Of a DNA stretch of 64,000 nt, positions 51,564 through 60,000 are shown piece by piece. The notes under the pieces were generated by a model. The model was not told where the DNA came from, ran no database searches, and worked only from the letters and a program-made list of their open reading frames with translations. This DNA comes from Orlajensenia leifsoniae (GTDB lineage Bacteria > Actinomycetota > Actinomycetes > Actinomycetales > Microbacteriaceae), in assembly GCF_004570845.1 (NCBI RefSeq), contig NZ_SPQZ01000003.1, positions 1-64,000 of the forward strand, written 5' to 3'. A program made the position numbers and the translations under genes. Position 1 is the stretch's first letter. Each line of letters opens with the position of its first letter.

Positions 51564-51601
51564 GTACCCACTTTTTGGTAAGGTACCCACATGACGGTAA
51601 G
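51564..51601. promoter_or_regulatory. tandem 19-base repeat over the HxlR start, probable HxlR operator
   Basis: Two adjacent 19-base units, each GTACCCAC-N5-GGTAAG (51564-51582 and 51583-51601); only the central five bases differ. The second unit contains the HxlR ATG, and the -10 TAAGGT (51579-51584) straddles the junction. Confidence 0.6.
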
Positions 51602-51980
51602 TGACCCCCGGCTCGACGACCTGCCCGGCTACAGCGGCGGACGATTTCCGGCGGCGTGCAACAGCCGCACTGTTCTCGACCATGTGACGAGCAAGTGGGG
51701 CGTCCTCGTGCTGCTCACCCTCTCGGCCGGCAGCCTGCGCTGGGGCGAGCTCCGGCGCACCATCGAGGGCATCAGCGAGAAGATGCTGGCGCAGACCCTG
51801 CGCACGCTGGAGGCCGACGGCTTCGTGCTGCGCGAGGCCCAGGCCGTCATCCCGCCGCGCGTCGACTACAGCCTCACGGAGCGCGGACGCGAACTGGCCG
51901 ACCGCCTCATTCCCCTGATGGGCTGGATCGCCGACAACGCCGACGAGATCGTGGACGGCGGGATGCGGCAACGCGCCTGA
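51591..51980 (+). CDS. HxlR-family transcriptional regulator
   Basis: 129 residues. CNSRTVLDHVTSKWGVLVLLTLSAGSLRWGELRRTIEGISEKMLAQTLRTLEADGFVLREA is the classical HxlR winged helix, with the conserved Cys near the start (Cys20) that can sense thiol-reactive compounds. TAAGGT lies 6 bases before the ATG (leaderless). It likely represses itself and the divergent NmrA-like reductase. Confidence 0.88.
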   Translation: MTVSDPRLDDLPGYSGGRFPAACNSRTVLDHVTSKWGVLVLLTLSAGSLRWGELRRTIEGISEKMLAQTLRTLEADGFVLREAQAVIPPRVDYSLTERGRELADRLIPLMGWIADNADEIVDGGMRQRA

Positions 51981-51994
51981 GCGGCATCCGGAAA

Positions 51995-52022
51995 CAGAAA
52001 AGGCCCCGATTCACGGGGCCTT
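51995..52022 (-). terminator. intrinsic terminator of tRNA-Tyr
   Basis: Minus-strand AAGGCCCCG-TGAAT-CGGGGCCTT followed by TTCTGTTT. It also separates the convergent HxlR gene. Confidence 0.75.
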
Positions 52023-52030
52023 CATGTTGG

Positions 52031-52112
52031 TGGCGAGTGAGGGATTCGAACCCCCGAATGCTGAGCAGTCTGATTTACAGTCAGATCCCTTTGGCCGCTT
52101 GGGTAACTCGCC
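52031..52112 (-). tRNA. tRNA-Tyr (anticodon GTA)
   Basis: 82 bases on the minus strand with the long variable arm of class II tRNAs. Acceptor GGCGAGT/ACTCGCC perfect, anticodon loop CTGTAAA, T arm GGGGG-TTCGAAT-CCCTC. CCA is encoded (52028-52030). The -10 TATCCT lies at 52160-52165. Confidence 0.94.
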
Positions 52113-52159
52113 GAAGCGCACCCGACCACATGCAACCACATGACCGAAGACGCGTCATA

Positions 52160-52165
52160 AGGATA
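52160..52165 (-). promoter_or_regulatory. -10 of tRNA-Tyr
   Basis: Minus-strand TATCCT within TATCCTTAT, 47 bases before the tRNA. A weak TTTCAC 18 bases upstream may be the -35. Confidence 0.45.
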
Positions 52166-52334
52166 CTCGGCAGATCGCCAGTCGTGAAATCGACGGATGC
52201 GGCGGGCCAGGCACCCACCAGACAGGGTCGACGCGCAGCTCGGCGGCCCGCACGGCGACTGCACGGCGACCGGCCCACCGACCGGCGCACCTACGGCGCG
52301 ACGCCCCGCGCACGCCGGGCGCGTCGCGCGCCGA

Positions 52335-52340
52335 TAGGAT
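52335..52340 (+). promoter_or_regulatory. -10 of the LacI gene at 52371
   Basis: TAGGAT, followed after about 7 bases by a short leader containing GAAGGG before the ATG. Confidence 0.4.
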
Positions 52341-52370
52341 TCACGGGCAGACGAATCGAAGGGCACGTTC

Positions 52371-53387
52371 ATGGCCGGCATCGAAGAGGTCGCCCGGCTG
52401 GCCGGGGTCTCCACAGCCACCGTCTCGCGCGCCCTCAGCGGCAACGCCCACGTCTCCCCTGCCACCCGCCTCAAGGTGGAGGCAGCGGCCCTGGAACTCG
52501 ACTACGTGGTCTCCTCCAATGCCTCGAGCCTCGCATCCGGTCGCACCCGCAACATCGGCGTCGTCGTGCCGTTCCTCAACCGCTGGTTCTTCTCCTCGGT
52601 GCTCGAAGGAGCCCAGCAGTCCCTGCTGCGGCACGGCTACGACCTCACCCTCTACAACCTCTCGGGCGACGGCGACGAGCGCCACAGCGTGTTCGAGCAC
52701 TTCCTGCTGCGCCAGCGGGTGGACGCCGTGATCGCCATCTCCCTCGAGCTCACCGAGAGCGAGGTCACGCGCCTGCACGCTCTGCGGAAGCCCCTCGTGG
52801 GCGTCGGCGGGCCCATCCCGGGCGTGCGCACCCTCACCGTCGACGACACCGCCGTCGCACGCCTGGCCACCGAGCACCTCATCGGACTCGGCCACACCCG
52901 CATCGCCCACATCGGCGGCACCCTCGAGTTCGACCTCGACTTCCACCTCCCCACGAACCGACGACTCGGCTACGAGCATGCGCTGACGGATGCCGGAGTC
53001 GAGATCGACCCGTCATTGTTCGCGCCGGCCGACTTCACCATCAAGGGCGGGTACCACGCGGCCAAGCAGCTGCTCGGGGTGCCGCACAACCGACCGACGG
53101 CCATCTTCGCCGCGTCGGACGAGATGGCCATGGGCTCGCTCCTCGCGGCCCGCGACCTCGGCCTGGTCGTGCCGCGCGACGTCTCGATCGTCGGCATCGA
53201 CGACCACGACCTCTCGGACTTCTTCGGCCTCACCACGGTGGCGCAGTTCCCCCGGGGTCAGGGCGAGAAGGCCGCCGAGATGCTCATGGAGGAGCTGGCG
53301 CCGTCGCCGCTCGCCGAACTGCCGGCCACGACGCCGCTGCCGTTCGAGCTGAAGGTGCGCTCGAGCACGGCGCGTCCGCCGGCCTAG
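52371..53387 (+). CDS. LacI-family regulator, candidate maltose regulator
   Basis: 338 residues. Helix-turn-helix IEEVARLAGVSTATVSRALSGNAHVSPATRLKVEAAALELDYVV with hinge NASSLASGRT; sugar-sensing domain ending VSIVGIDDHDLSDFFGLTTVAQFPRGQGEKA. The wording resembles MalR/AglR-type regulators of maltodextrin genes in actinobacteria. The window has two unassigned LacI operators (TGCAAxCGxTTxCA) in front of malE and the alpha-glucosidase gene 7 kb away, and no closer LacI gene, so this protein is a candidate. It is followed by family C repeats. Confidence 0.85.
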   Translation: MAGIEEVARLAGVSTATVSRALSGNAHVSPATRLKVEAAALELDYVVSSNASSLASGRTRNIGVVVPFLNRWFFSSVLEGAQQSLLRHGYDLTLYNLSGDGDERHSVFEHFLLRQRVDAVIAISLELTESEVTRLHALRKPLVGVGGPIPGVRTLTVDDTAVARLATEHLIGLGHTRIAHIGGTLEFDLDFHLPTNRRLGYEHALTDAGVEIDPSLFAPADFTIKGGYHAAKQLLGVPHNRPTAIFAASDEMAMGSLLAARDLGLVVPRDVSIVGIDDHDLSDFFGLTTVAQFPRGQGEKAAEMLMEELAPSPLAELPATTPLPFELKVRSSTARPPA

Positions 53388-53388
53388 C

Positions 53389-53434
53389 GTTGATCGAGGA
53401 GCGCCGCCGCAGGCGACGCGTATCGAGATCACAG
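53389..53434. repeat. intergenic palindromic repeat, family C, copy 2
   Basis: GTTGATCGAGGAGCGCC to CGTATCGAGATCACAG, directly after the LacI stop. Same ends as copy 1, different middle. Confidence 0.65.
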
Positions 53435-53439
53435 TCGGC

Positions 53440-53515
53440 CTGATCTCGATACGTGGCCGACTTCGTCGGGCACTACTCGATCAGCGGGAGTTTCGTCGGC
53501 ACCACTCGATCAGCG
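53440..53515. repeat. intergenic palindromic repeat, family C, inverted copy 3 and partial copy
   Basis: CTGATCTCGATACG to CACTACTCGATCAGC (53440-53485) is copy 1 in inverse orientation. A truncated second end with CACCACTCGATCAGC follows to about 53515. With copy 2 it forms a head-to-head pair. Confidence 0.6.
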
Positions 53516-53546
53516 GAAGGGACGGCTGGATCGGTAGGCTGGGAGC

Positions 53547-54035
53547 ATGGCTGATTCCACGTTTGACATCGTTTCCAAGGTCGACAAGATGGAGGCGGAG
53601 AACGCCGTCAACCAGGCGCGTAAAGAGGTCGAGCAGCGCTACGACTTCAAGAACGTCGGCGCCTCGGTCGAATGGAGCGGCGAGAAGATCCTGCTGAAGG
53701 CCGCCACCGACGAGCGCGTCAAGGCCGTGCTCGAGGTCGTCGAGTCGAAGTTCATCAAGCGAGGCATCACGCTGCGCTCGCTCGACACCGGTGAGCCGTA
53801 CCCCTCGGGCAAGGAGTTCCGCATCGAGATCGAGCTGAAGAACGGCATCGACAGCGAGAACGCCAAGAAGGTGTCCAAGATCATCCGCGACGAGGCGCCG
53901 AAGAGCGTCAAGAGCCAGATCCAGGGCGACGAGCTGCGCGTCTCCTCGAAGAGCCGCGACGACCTGCAGGCCACCATGGCCCTGCTCAAGGGCAAGGACC
54001 TCGACGTCGCCCTGCAGTTCGTCAACTTCCGCTGA
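53547..54035 (+). CDS. YajQ family nucleotide-binding protein
   Basis: 162 residues, full length. DSTFDIVSKVDKMEAENAVNQARKEVEQRYDFKNVGASVEWSGEKILLKA and VESKFIKRGITLRSLDTGEPYPSGKEFR are diagnostic; two RNP-like domains. Some YajQ proteins bind cyclic di-GMP, others nucleic acid or tRNA; which applies here is unknown. TAGGCT lies 6 bases before the ATG. The Nudix gene starts 5 bases after its stop, suggesting one operon. Confidence 0.93.
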   Translation: MADSTFDIVSKVDKMEAENAVNQARKEVEQRYDFKNVGASVEWSGEKILLKAATDERVKAVLEVVESKFIKRGITLRSLDTGEPYPSGKEFRIEIELKNGIDSENAKKVSKIIRDEAPKSVKSQIQGDELRVSSKSRDDLQATMALLKGKDLDVALQFVNFR

Positions 54036-54040
54036 GTCCG

Positions 54041-54757
54041 ATGACGAATGCCGCAGCCGGCGCCAGCGCGCCCGGCGGCCGCCAGCCGGACGCAGGCCAG
54101 CCCGGCGCCGGCCAGCCGGGCGTCGACGTTCCCGACCGGCGCGGACGCACCGGGCTCGACAGGGCCGGCCTCGACCTCACCGGCAACCCGCGCGTGCGGG
54201 TGCGCGACGTGCGCCTGCTCACCTCGAACTGGTACGTGACCCGGGTCACCACCTTCGACTTCCAGCGCGGCGACGGCACCTGGTCGACCCAGGAGCGCGA
54301 GACCTACGACCGCGGCGACGGCGCCTGCATCCTGCTCTACGACCTGGAGACGCGCAGCGTCCTCCTCACCAGCCAGTTCCGCTATCCGGCCTACGTGAAC
54401 GGACACCCCGACGGTGACCTCATCGAGGTCGTCGGCGGACTGCTCGACGACGATGACGCCGAGACCGCCATCCGCCGCGAGGCCGAGGAGGAGAGCGGGG
54501 TGCGCGTCGGCGCCGTCGAGCACGTCTTCGACGTCTACATGAGCCCGGGCTCCGTCACCGAGAAGCTGCACTTCTACGCGGCCCCCTACGACGCCGATCG
54601 CACTGCCGGCGGCGGGCTCGCCGATGAGGGCGAGGACATCACCGTGCTCGAGGTGCCCTTCGACGAGGCACTGGCGCGCATCGGCGACGACATCATCGAC
54701 GCGAAGACCATCATGCTGCTGCAGTGGGCTGCGCTGCGCGGTCCGTTCGCCCGCTGA
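54041..54757 (+). CDS. Nudix hydrolase, NudK/ADP-ribose pyrophosphatase-like
   Basis: 238 residues. The Nudix box GLLDDDDAETAIRREAEEESGV (about 147-168) is complete. FRYPAYVNGHPDGDLIEVVGG and FDVYMSPGSVTEKLHFYAAPYDADR strongly resemble E. coli NudK, a GDP-mannose pyrophosphatase, and the end GDDIIDAKTIMLLQW matches as well. The first 40 residues are an Ala/Gly/Gln-rich extension with no counterpart there. No Shine-Dalgarno is visible; expression probably depends on coupling to yajQ. Confidence 0.85.
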   Translation: MTNAAAGASAPGGRQPDAGQPGAGQPGVDVPDRRGRTGLDRAGLDLTGNPRVRVRDVRLLTSNWYVTRVTTFDFQRGDGTWSTQERETYDRGDGACILLYDLETRSVLLTSQFRYPAYVNGHPDGDLIEVVGGLLDDDDAETAIRREAEEESGVRVGAVEHVFDVYMSPGSVTEKLHFYAAPYDADRTAGGGLADEGEDITVLEVPFDEALARIGDDIIDAKTIMLLQWAALRGPFAR

Positions 54758-54826
54758 GCGGCGGCATCCGGCTGATCCCGCGGCATCCGTCAGCGCACCT
54801 GCCCGCGCGTAACCCCTCGCCCACCT

Positions 54827-54850
54827 ATCCCCGCGCCATCTCGCGGGGAT
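54827..54850. terminator. hairpin between convergent Nudix and hydrolase genes
   Basis: Perfect arms ATCCCCGCG and CGCGGGGAT with a 6-base loop, no T-run. The rest of the 169-base gap shows nothing else I can name. Confidence 0.45.
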
Positions 54851-54926
54851 CTGCGCCAGTTGATGTGGCGCACAACCCCCGGAAACGGCGTGCGGGCCGG
54901 GGAAAGCCGCCGACGCCCGTTGACGC

Positions 54927-55925
54927 TCAGTTCGGCGCGTAGCCGCTCAGCCAGCGCGTGATCGCGGCCATCGCCGCTTCCCTCGCCGGCGGCGCCGACA
55001 GCATCACGTCATGCAGGGCGCCGGCGATGCGCGCGACGGTGACGGTGGAGCCCAGCCTGAGCGACCGGGCCGCGATGTCGTCGACGACCAGCACAGAGTC
55101 GCTCGAGCGCATGGCCGCCGACCAGCGGGGGGCGATGGTGGAGCGATCCGACATCATCGAGAGCACCGGCGCCTGGATGTCGAGCCCGGCCGCGACCCGC
55201 GCCTGCCCGGAGAAGATGGCGCTCAGCCACGCGGGGTGCACCGGGAAGCCGCGCACGGGGCGCCAGGCGTCGTCGTACTCCCACTCGCCGTCGCCGGCGG
55301 CCTTGGAGACGGCACGCGTGTAGAAGCCGAGGTCGACGTTGGGCATCGGCGCGAGCGGATTCAGCCGAGCCTCGGCTCGAGTGAGCGGCGCGATGGCCTG
55401 CCGGCCGAGGGCGCTGGCCTGGAACTCGAGCCAGGCGCTGTTGAGCACCACCCCTCGGGTGCGATGCGGATGCCGCGCCGCCCAGAGGCTCAGGGTCAGG
55501 CCTCCGGTCGAGTGGCCCATGAGCACGAGCGACCGCCCGCCGAGGTCGTCGTGCACGGAGTGGCCCATCGCGGCGAGCGCCGCCTCGATGTCCTCGTCGT
55601 ACGTATTGAGGTCGGTCACGAAACCCGGCGTCTGGTGGGGACGCAGGCTGCGGCCGTACTTGCGCAGGTCGAGGGCGAAGAAGCGCGCGCCCTTCTCATG
55701 CCAGTAGTCCGCCACGTGGGTCTGGAAGAAGTAGTCCGACCAGCCGTGCACGTAGAGCACGTCGATGCCGTGAGCCGGCCCGTGCCCGGGCAGTTCCAGG
55801 GGCAGGCCGCGTCGGCGCACCAGGGTGGCGACGACCTCGCCCTCGGAGTCGTCGGCGAGCGGCAGAGTGAGCTGCTCGTATCCGCGACCCAGCACATCCG
55901 GCTGCCATCCGTGCGATCTGACCAC
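54927..55925 (-). CDS. alpha/beta hydrolase (monoacylglycerol lipase/serine aminopeptidase S33 type)
   Basis: 332 residues. GIDVLYVHGWSDYFFQTHVADYW supplies the oxyanion region, SLVLMGHSTGGLTLSLWAARHP the nucleophile elbow GHSTGG, and ARIAGALHDVMLS the catalytic His. Family members are lysophospholipases or monoacylglycerol lipases. No signal peptide is present. GTG start: TAGAGT lies 6 bases ahead, so it is probably leaderless. It is divergent from the aminotransferase gene. Confidence 0.83.
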   Translation of the reverse strand: MVRSHGWQPDVLGRGYEQLTLPLADDSEGEVVATLVRRRGLPLELPGHGPAHGIDVLYVHGWSDYFFQTHVADYWHEKGARFFALDLRKYGRSLRPHQTPGFVTDLNTYDEDIEAALAAMGHSVHDDLGGRSLVLMGHSTGGLTLSLWAARHPHRTRGVVLNSAWLEFQASALGRQAIAPLTRAEARLNPLAPMPNVDLGFYTRAVSKAAGDGEWEYDDAWRPVRGFPVHPAWLSAIFSGQARVAAGLDIQAPVLSMMSDRSTIAPRWSAAMRSSDSVLVVDDIAARSLRLGSTVTVARIAGALHDVMLSAPPAREAAMAAITRWLSGYAPN

Positions 55926-56020
55926 CCCTTCACTCTAGGAGGGCAGGAACTCCAGGAGGGGCGCCTCCCCGTCGTGCCGCGCCCCGACAGTAGAGTTCCC
56001 TCACGAGCGAAGGAGCACGC

Positions 56021-57373
56021 ATGATCGACCGCGCCCGACTGGCGACCCTCACCGAGCGCGAGGCGTCGGTGTTCGCCGAGCGCAACCCGAAGTCGGCTGC
56101 CGCCTACGCCGAGGCCGGGCATCTGTTCGGTCGCGTGCCCATGACGTGGATGAACAAGAAGGCGGGCGCGTTCCCGCTCTACGTCGAGAGCGCACGCGGC
56201 AACCGCGTGGTCGACCTCGACGGCAACGAGTACCTCGACTTCGCCCTCGGCGACACGGGCGCCATGGCGGGCCACTCCCCTGCTCCTGTCGTCGACGCCG
56301 TCGGCCGCCGCATCTACGAGCAGGGCGGCATGACCATGATGATGCCGACGACGGATGCCGAGTGGGTCGGCGCCGAGCTCTCCCGCCGGTTCGGCATGGA
56401 CGCCTGGAGCTTCGCTCTGACGGCGACGGATGCCAACCGCTGGGCCATCCGCCTCGTGCGGGCCATCACCGGCCGCAGCAAGATCCTGTTCCACTCCTAC
56501 TGCTACCACGGCAGCGTCGACGAGTCGCTGATCGTCGTCGGTCCCGACGGCAAGGGCATGGACCGGCCGGGCAACGTCGGAGCTCCGGTCAAGGTCACGA
56601 AGACCAGCCGCGTCGCCGAGTTCAACGACATCGAGGGCCTCGAGAGGCAGTTGGCCCACGGCGACGTCGCCGCCGTGCTCATCGAACCGGCGCTCACCAA
56701 CATCGGCATCGTACTTCCCGAGCCCGGCTACCACGACGCCGTTCGGCGCCTCACCCGAGAGCACGGCGCGCTGCTCATCATCGACGAGACGCACACCTTC
56801 TCGGCCGGGCCCGGCGGGGCCACCCAGGCGTGGGCCCTCGAGCCCGACGTCGTCGTCATCGGCAAGGCCATCGGCGGCGGCATCCCGAGCGGCGCCTACG
56901 GTCTCTCAGCCGAGCTCGCCGAGCGCATCCTGAACCGCACCGACCTCGACATCGTCGACATGGGCGGGGTCGGCGGCACCCTGGCCGGATCCCCGCTCTC
57001 GGTCGCAGCGATGCGCGCCACTCTCGAGGAGGTGCTGACGGATGCCGCCTTCGAGACCATGATCGCGACCGCGACGGCCTTCACCGACGGCGTACGCGAG
57101 ATCATCGCTGAGTTCGAGCTGCCGTGGTCGATCAACCAGCTGGGGGCGCGGGCCGAGTACCGCTTCGCGACGCCGTATCCGACGAACGGAACGGATGCAG
57201 CAGCCGCCGCCGACCCCGAGCTGGAGGACTACCTCCACCTGGCCCTGGCGAACCGCGGCATCCTGCTCACGCCGTTCCACAACATGGCCCTCATGTGCCC
57301 GACGACGTCGCTCGACGACGTGGCAGCGCACCACGCGGCTCTGCGCGAGGTCGTGGCGGAGCTGGTCGCCTGA
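56021..57373 (+). CDS. PLP-dependent class III aminotransferase
   Basis: 450 residues. DLDGNEYLDFALGDTGAMAGHSPAPVVDA, the HSYCYHGSVDE loop, the cofactor-binding LIIDETHTFSAGPGG and the PLP lysine in VVVIGKAIGGGIPSGAYGLS are complete. The reading is closest to the glutamate-1-semialdehyde/omega-transaminase group often annotated as aspartate aminotransferase family. The substrate is unknown. GAAGGAG precedes the ATG. No biosynthetic neighbours define its pathway. Confidence 0.85.
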   Translation: MIDRARLATLTEREASVFAERNPKSAAAYAEAGHLFGRVPMTWMNKKAGAFPLYVESARGNRVVDLDGNEYLDFALGDTGAMAGHSPAPVVDAVGRRIYEQGGMTMMMPTTDAEWVGAELSRRFGMDAWSFALTATDANRWAIRLVRAITGRSKILFHSYCYHGSVDESLIVVGPDGKGMDRPGNVGAPVKVTKTSRVAEFNDIEGLERQLAHGDVAAVLIEPALTNIGIVLPEPGYHDAVRRLTREHGALLIIDETHTFSAGPGGATQAWALEPDVVVIGKAIGGGIPSGAYGLSAELAERILNRTDLDIVDMGGVGGTLAGSPLSVAAMRATLEEVLTDAAFETMIATATAFTDGVREIIAEFELPWSINQLGARAEYRFATPYPTNGTDAAAAADPELEDYLHLALANRGILLTPFHNMALMCPTTSLDDVAAHHAALREVVAELVA

Positions 57374-57374
57374 G

Positions 57375-57476
57375 CCCGCTCGCAGACGCAGCGACGACGT
57401 CGCCGCCGAAGCGGAGGGACCGGGGCGGAATCGCGCTTCGGCGCGCTCGCTTCGCTCCCGTGCCTCTGCGAGCGGG
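57375..57476. repeat. intergenic palindromic repeat, family D, copy 3 with flanking arms
   Basis: CCCGCTCGCAGA (57375-57386) and TCTGCGAGCGGG (57465-57476) are perfect 12-base inverted arms. The first 37 bases are the family D unit in inverse orientation. It fills the gap between the convergent aminotransferase and reductase genes. Confidence 0.55.
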
Positions 57477-57487
57477 TCAGCGCAGCG

Positions 57488-58855
57488 TCAGCCGCGCGAG
57501 ATCTGCACCATCTCGTCGCGCGGAACGACCTTGATGCGCACGCGACCCTCGGCCTCGCCGAGCGCCTTCTCGTGCTCGTCGAGGTTGTGCCAGCCGTCGA
57601 GGTCCGTGTAGGCGATGCCACGCTCGTCGAGCAGTGCGACGATCGACTCCTCCGACGGCGACTCGGGGCTCCACCAGTTGCCCAGGTCGTTGATCAGGTG
57701 CTTGATCGTCTCCATCGCGTCCGACTTGGTGTGGCCGATGAGGCCGACGGGGCCGCGCTTGATCCAGCCCGTGGCGTAGACGCCGTACATCTGGCGCGAC
57801 TGGCCCGACTCGGCGTCCTTCACGAGCACCTGGCCCTCGTGGTTGGGGATCACCCCGCGCTTCTTGTCGAACGGAACGCCGGGCAACGGCGAGCCGAAGT
57901 AGCCGACGGCGCGGTAGAGCGCCTGGATCGGCAACTCCCGCACCTCACCGGTTCCGACCACGCCACCCTCTCCATCCGGCGCCGTGCGCTCGAAACGGAT
58001 GGCGCCCACCCGGCCCGTGCCGTCGTCGACGAGTTCGAGCGGCTTGGCGAAGAAGTGCAGGTGCAGTCGGCGGGACGCCTGGCCGACCTCGCGCTGGCGC
58101 CACTGCTGCAGGGTCTTGTCGATCACGAAGACCTGCTTGTTGCCGCTCACGGCGGCGCGGGCCGCGTCGTCGTAGTCGAAGTCCTCGTCGTGCACGATCA
58201 TGTCGACATCGCGCAGTTCGCCGAGCTCGCGCAGTTCGAGCGGGGTGAACTTGACGGATGTCGGGCCGCGACGGCCGAACACGTGAACGTCGGTGACCGG
58301 AGAAGCGGCGAGGCCGGCCCGCACGTTCTCGGGGATCTCGGTGGGCATCAGGTCCTCGACGTGCTTCGCGAGCATGCGAGCGACGTCGAGCGCGACGTTG
58401 CCGTTGCCGATCACGGCGACGGACTCCGCATCGAGCGGCCACTCGCGCGGGTAGTCGGGGTGGCCGTCGAACCAGCTGACGAACTCGGCTGCACCATAGG
58501 AGCCCTCGAGCTCGACGCCGGGAACCGCCAGATCGGCGTCGCGCACGGCACCCGTGGCGAAGATGACGGCGTTGTAGTGCTTCTTGAGGTCGTCGAGGGT
58601 GATGTCCTCGCCGAACCGCACATTGCCGAAGATGCGGATGTCACCGCGGTCGAGCACCTCGCGCAGTGCGTTGATGATGCCCTTGATGCGCGGGTGGTCG
58701 GGAGCGACGCCGTAGCGCACGAGCCCGTAGGGCGCGGGCAGGTGATCGAACAGGTCGATCGAGACGTCGAAGTTCCGTTCAGCTTTCAGCAGGATGTCGG
58801 CTGCGTAGATTCCGGCAGGGCCGGCGCCGACGATGGCGAGGCGGAGCTTGGTCAT
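57488..58855 (-). CDS. FAD-dependent ferredoxin/NADP reductase, FprA type
   Basis: 455 residues, the same length as mycobacterial FprA. FAD site LRLAIVGAGPAGIYAADILLKAE, substrate side DLFDHLPAPYGLVRYGVAPDHPRIKGI, NADP site VAVIGNGNVALDVARMLAKHVEDL and the C-terminal YATGWIKRGPVGLIGHTKSDAMETIKHL are all typical of adrenodoxin-reductase-like proteins. It passes electrons between NADPH and ferredoxin. It lies 15 bases downstream of the polyprenyl synthase gene, so the two are probably co-transcribed. Confidence 0.9.
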   Translation of the reverse strand: MTKLRLAIVGAGPAGIYAADILLKAERNFDVSIDLFDHLPAPYGLVRYGVAPDHPRIKGIINALREVLDRGDIRIFGNVRFGEDITLDDLKKHYNAVIFATGAVRDADLAVPGVELEGSYGAAEFVSWFDGHPDYPREWPLDAESVAVIGNGNVALDVARMLAKHVEDLMPTEIPENVRAGLAASPVTDVHVFGRRGPTSVKFTPLELRELGELRDVDMIVHDEDFDYDDAARAAVSGNKQVFVIDKTLQQWRQREVGQASRRLHLHFFAKPLELVDDGTGRVGAIRFERTAPDGEGGVVGTGEVRELPIQALYRAVGYFGSPLPGVPFDKKRGVIPNHEGQVLVKDAESGQSRQMYGVYATGWIKRGPVGLIGHTKSDAMETIKHLINDLGNWWSPESPSEESIVALLDERGIAYTDLDGWHNLDEHEKALGEAEGRVRIKVVPRDEMVQISRG

Positions 58856-58870
58856 CGTGAGGGGACGTTC

Positions 58871-59935
58871 CTAACTGCTGCGTTCGACGATCGTGTCGGC
58901 GAAACGGATGAGCGCTTTCTTGACGGGGCCGTTGGGCAGGGTGTCGAGGCCGGCGACGGCCTCGCGTGCCCAGCGGTGGGCTTCGGCGAGGGTCGCCGCC
59001 GTTGCGGGGTGTTCGCGGAGCTCGGCGACGAGGGCGTCGGCTGCGGCCTCGTCGACATCGAGCAGGCCGATGACGCCGGCCTCGAGACGGAGGAGGAGGT
59101 CTGCGGATGCCGCATCCGTCACCGCTGCCTCGCGCAGACGGAGCAACGGGAGGGTGACGACGCCGGCGCGCAGGTCGGTTCCCGGGACCTTGCCCGTCTC
59201 CTCGGGCTGCGGCGACAGGTCGATGACGTCGTCGATGAGCTGGAAGGCGATGCCGATGCGCTCGCCGTACTCGATGATGGGCTGCTCGTACTCGCTCGCG
59301 GCGTTCGAGAATATGACGCCGGACTGGGCGGCGAGGGCGATGAGCGAGCCGGTCTTGTCGGCGAGCACGCGGATGTAGTGGTCGACCGGATCCTCGCCGT
59401 CGGCCGGGCCGACGGTCTCGTGCAGTTGACCGAGCACGAGCCGCTCGAAGGTCGTGGCCTGCAGACGGATGGCGCCCTCGCCGAGGCCGGCCATCAGCTG
59501 GCTGGCACGGGCGAACAGCAGGTCTCCGGCGAGGATGGCGACGGAGTTGCCCCACACCGTCTGCGCGCTCGGAACACCGCGGCGCTTGTCGGAGTCGTCC
59601 ATCACGTCGTCGTGGTAGAGCGAGGCGAGATGGGTGATCTCGATGGCCGTTGCCGCCGTGATCACGTCGCGGTTGATGCCGTCGCCGAGGTGGGCCGTGA
59701 GCAGGGTGAGCATGGGTCTCACGCGCTTGCCGCCGGCGTTCAGCAGGTAGCGCGTCGTGACGTCGGCGATCTCGTCGGCGAATGCGACCTGCTCGCGCAG
59801 GCGCTCCTCGATCTCGTCGAGTCCGGCCTCGAGGGACCGGAAGAAGTCGCGGTCTGCTGGGGTGGCGCGCAGTCTGTCGCTCAGGCCCAACTGTGAGGCA
59901 AGCGCACTGCCGCGGCGCACGCTACGGGAAATCAC
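58871..59935 (-). CDS. long-chain polyprenyl diphosphate synthase (menaquinone side chain)
   Basis: 354 residues. GGKRVRPMLTLL, the first Asp-rich motif LYHDDVMDD, and the second, QLIDDVIDL, with the KT in ADKTGSL are intact. Small residues ahead of the first motif and the length favour a medium or long product (C35-C45). Next to MenG, MenF and MenD this is the enzyme making the menaquinone tail. GTG start at 59935 with TAGGCT 6 bases ahead (leaderless). Confidence 0.9.
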   Translation of the reverse strand: MISRSVRRGSALASQLGLSDRLRATPADRDFFRSLEAGLDEIEERLREQVAFADEIADVTTRYLLNAGGKRVRPMLTLLTAHLGDGINRDVITAATAIEITHLASLYHDDVMDDSDKRRGVPSAQTVWGNSVAILAGDLLFARASQLMAGLGEGAIRLQATTFERLVLGQLHETVGPADGEDPVDHYIRVLADKTGSLIALAAQSGVIFSNAASEYEQPIIEYGERIGIAFQLIDDVIDLSPQPEETGKVPGTDLRAGVVTLPLLRLREAAVTDAASADLLLRLEAGVIGLLDVDEAAADALVAELREHPATAATLAEAHRWAREAVAGLDTLPNGPVKKALIRFADTIVERSS

Positions 59936-60000
59936 ACCCTCAGCCTACCGAGTGCGGCTGAGGGTTCGCGCCGAGCCTGCGGTCGACCTCCACCGTTCGA

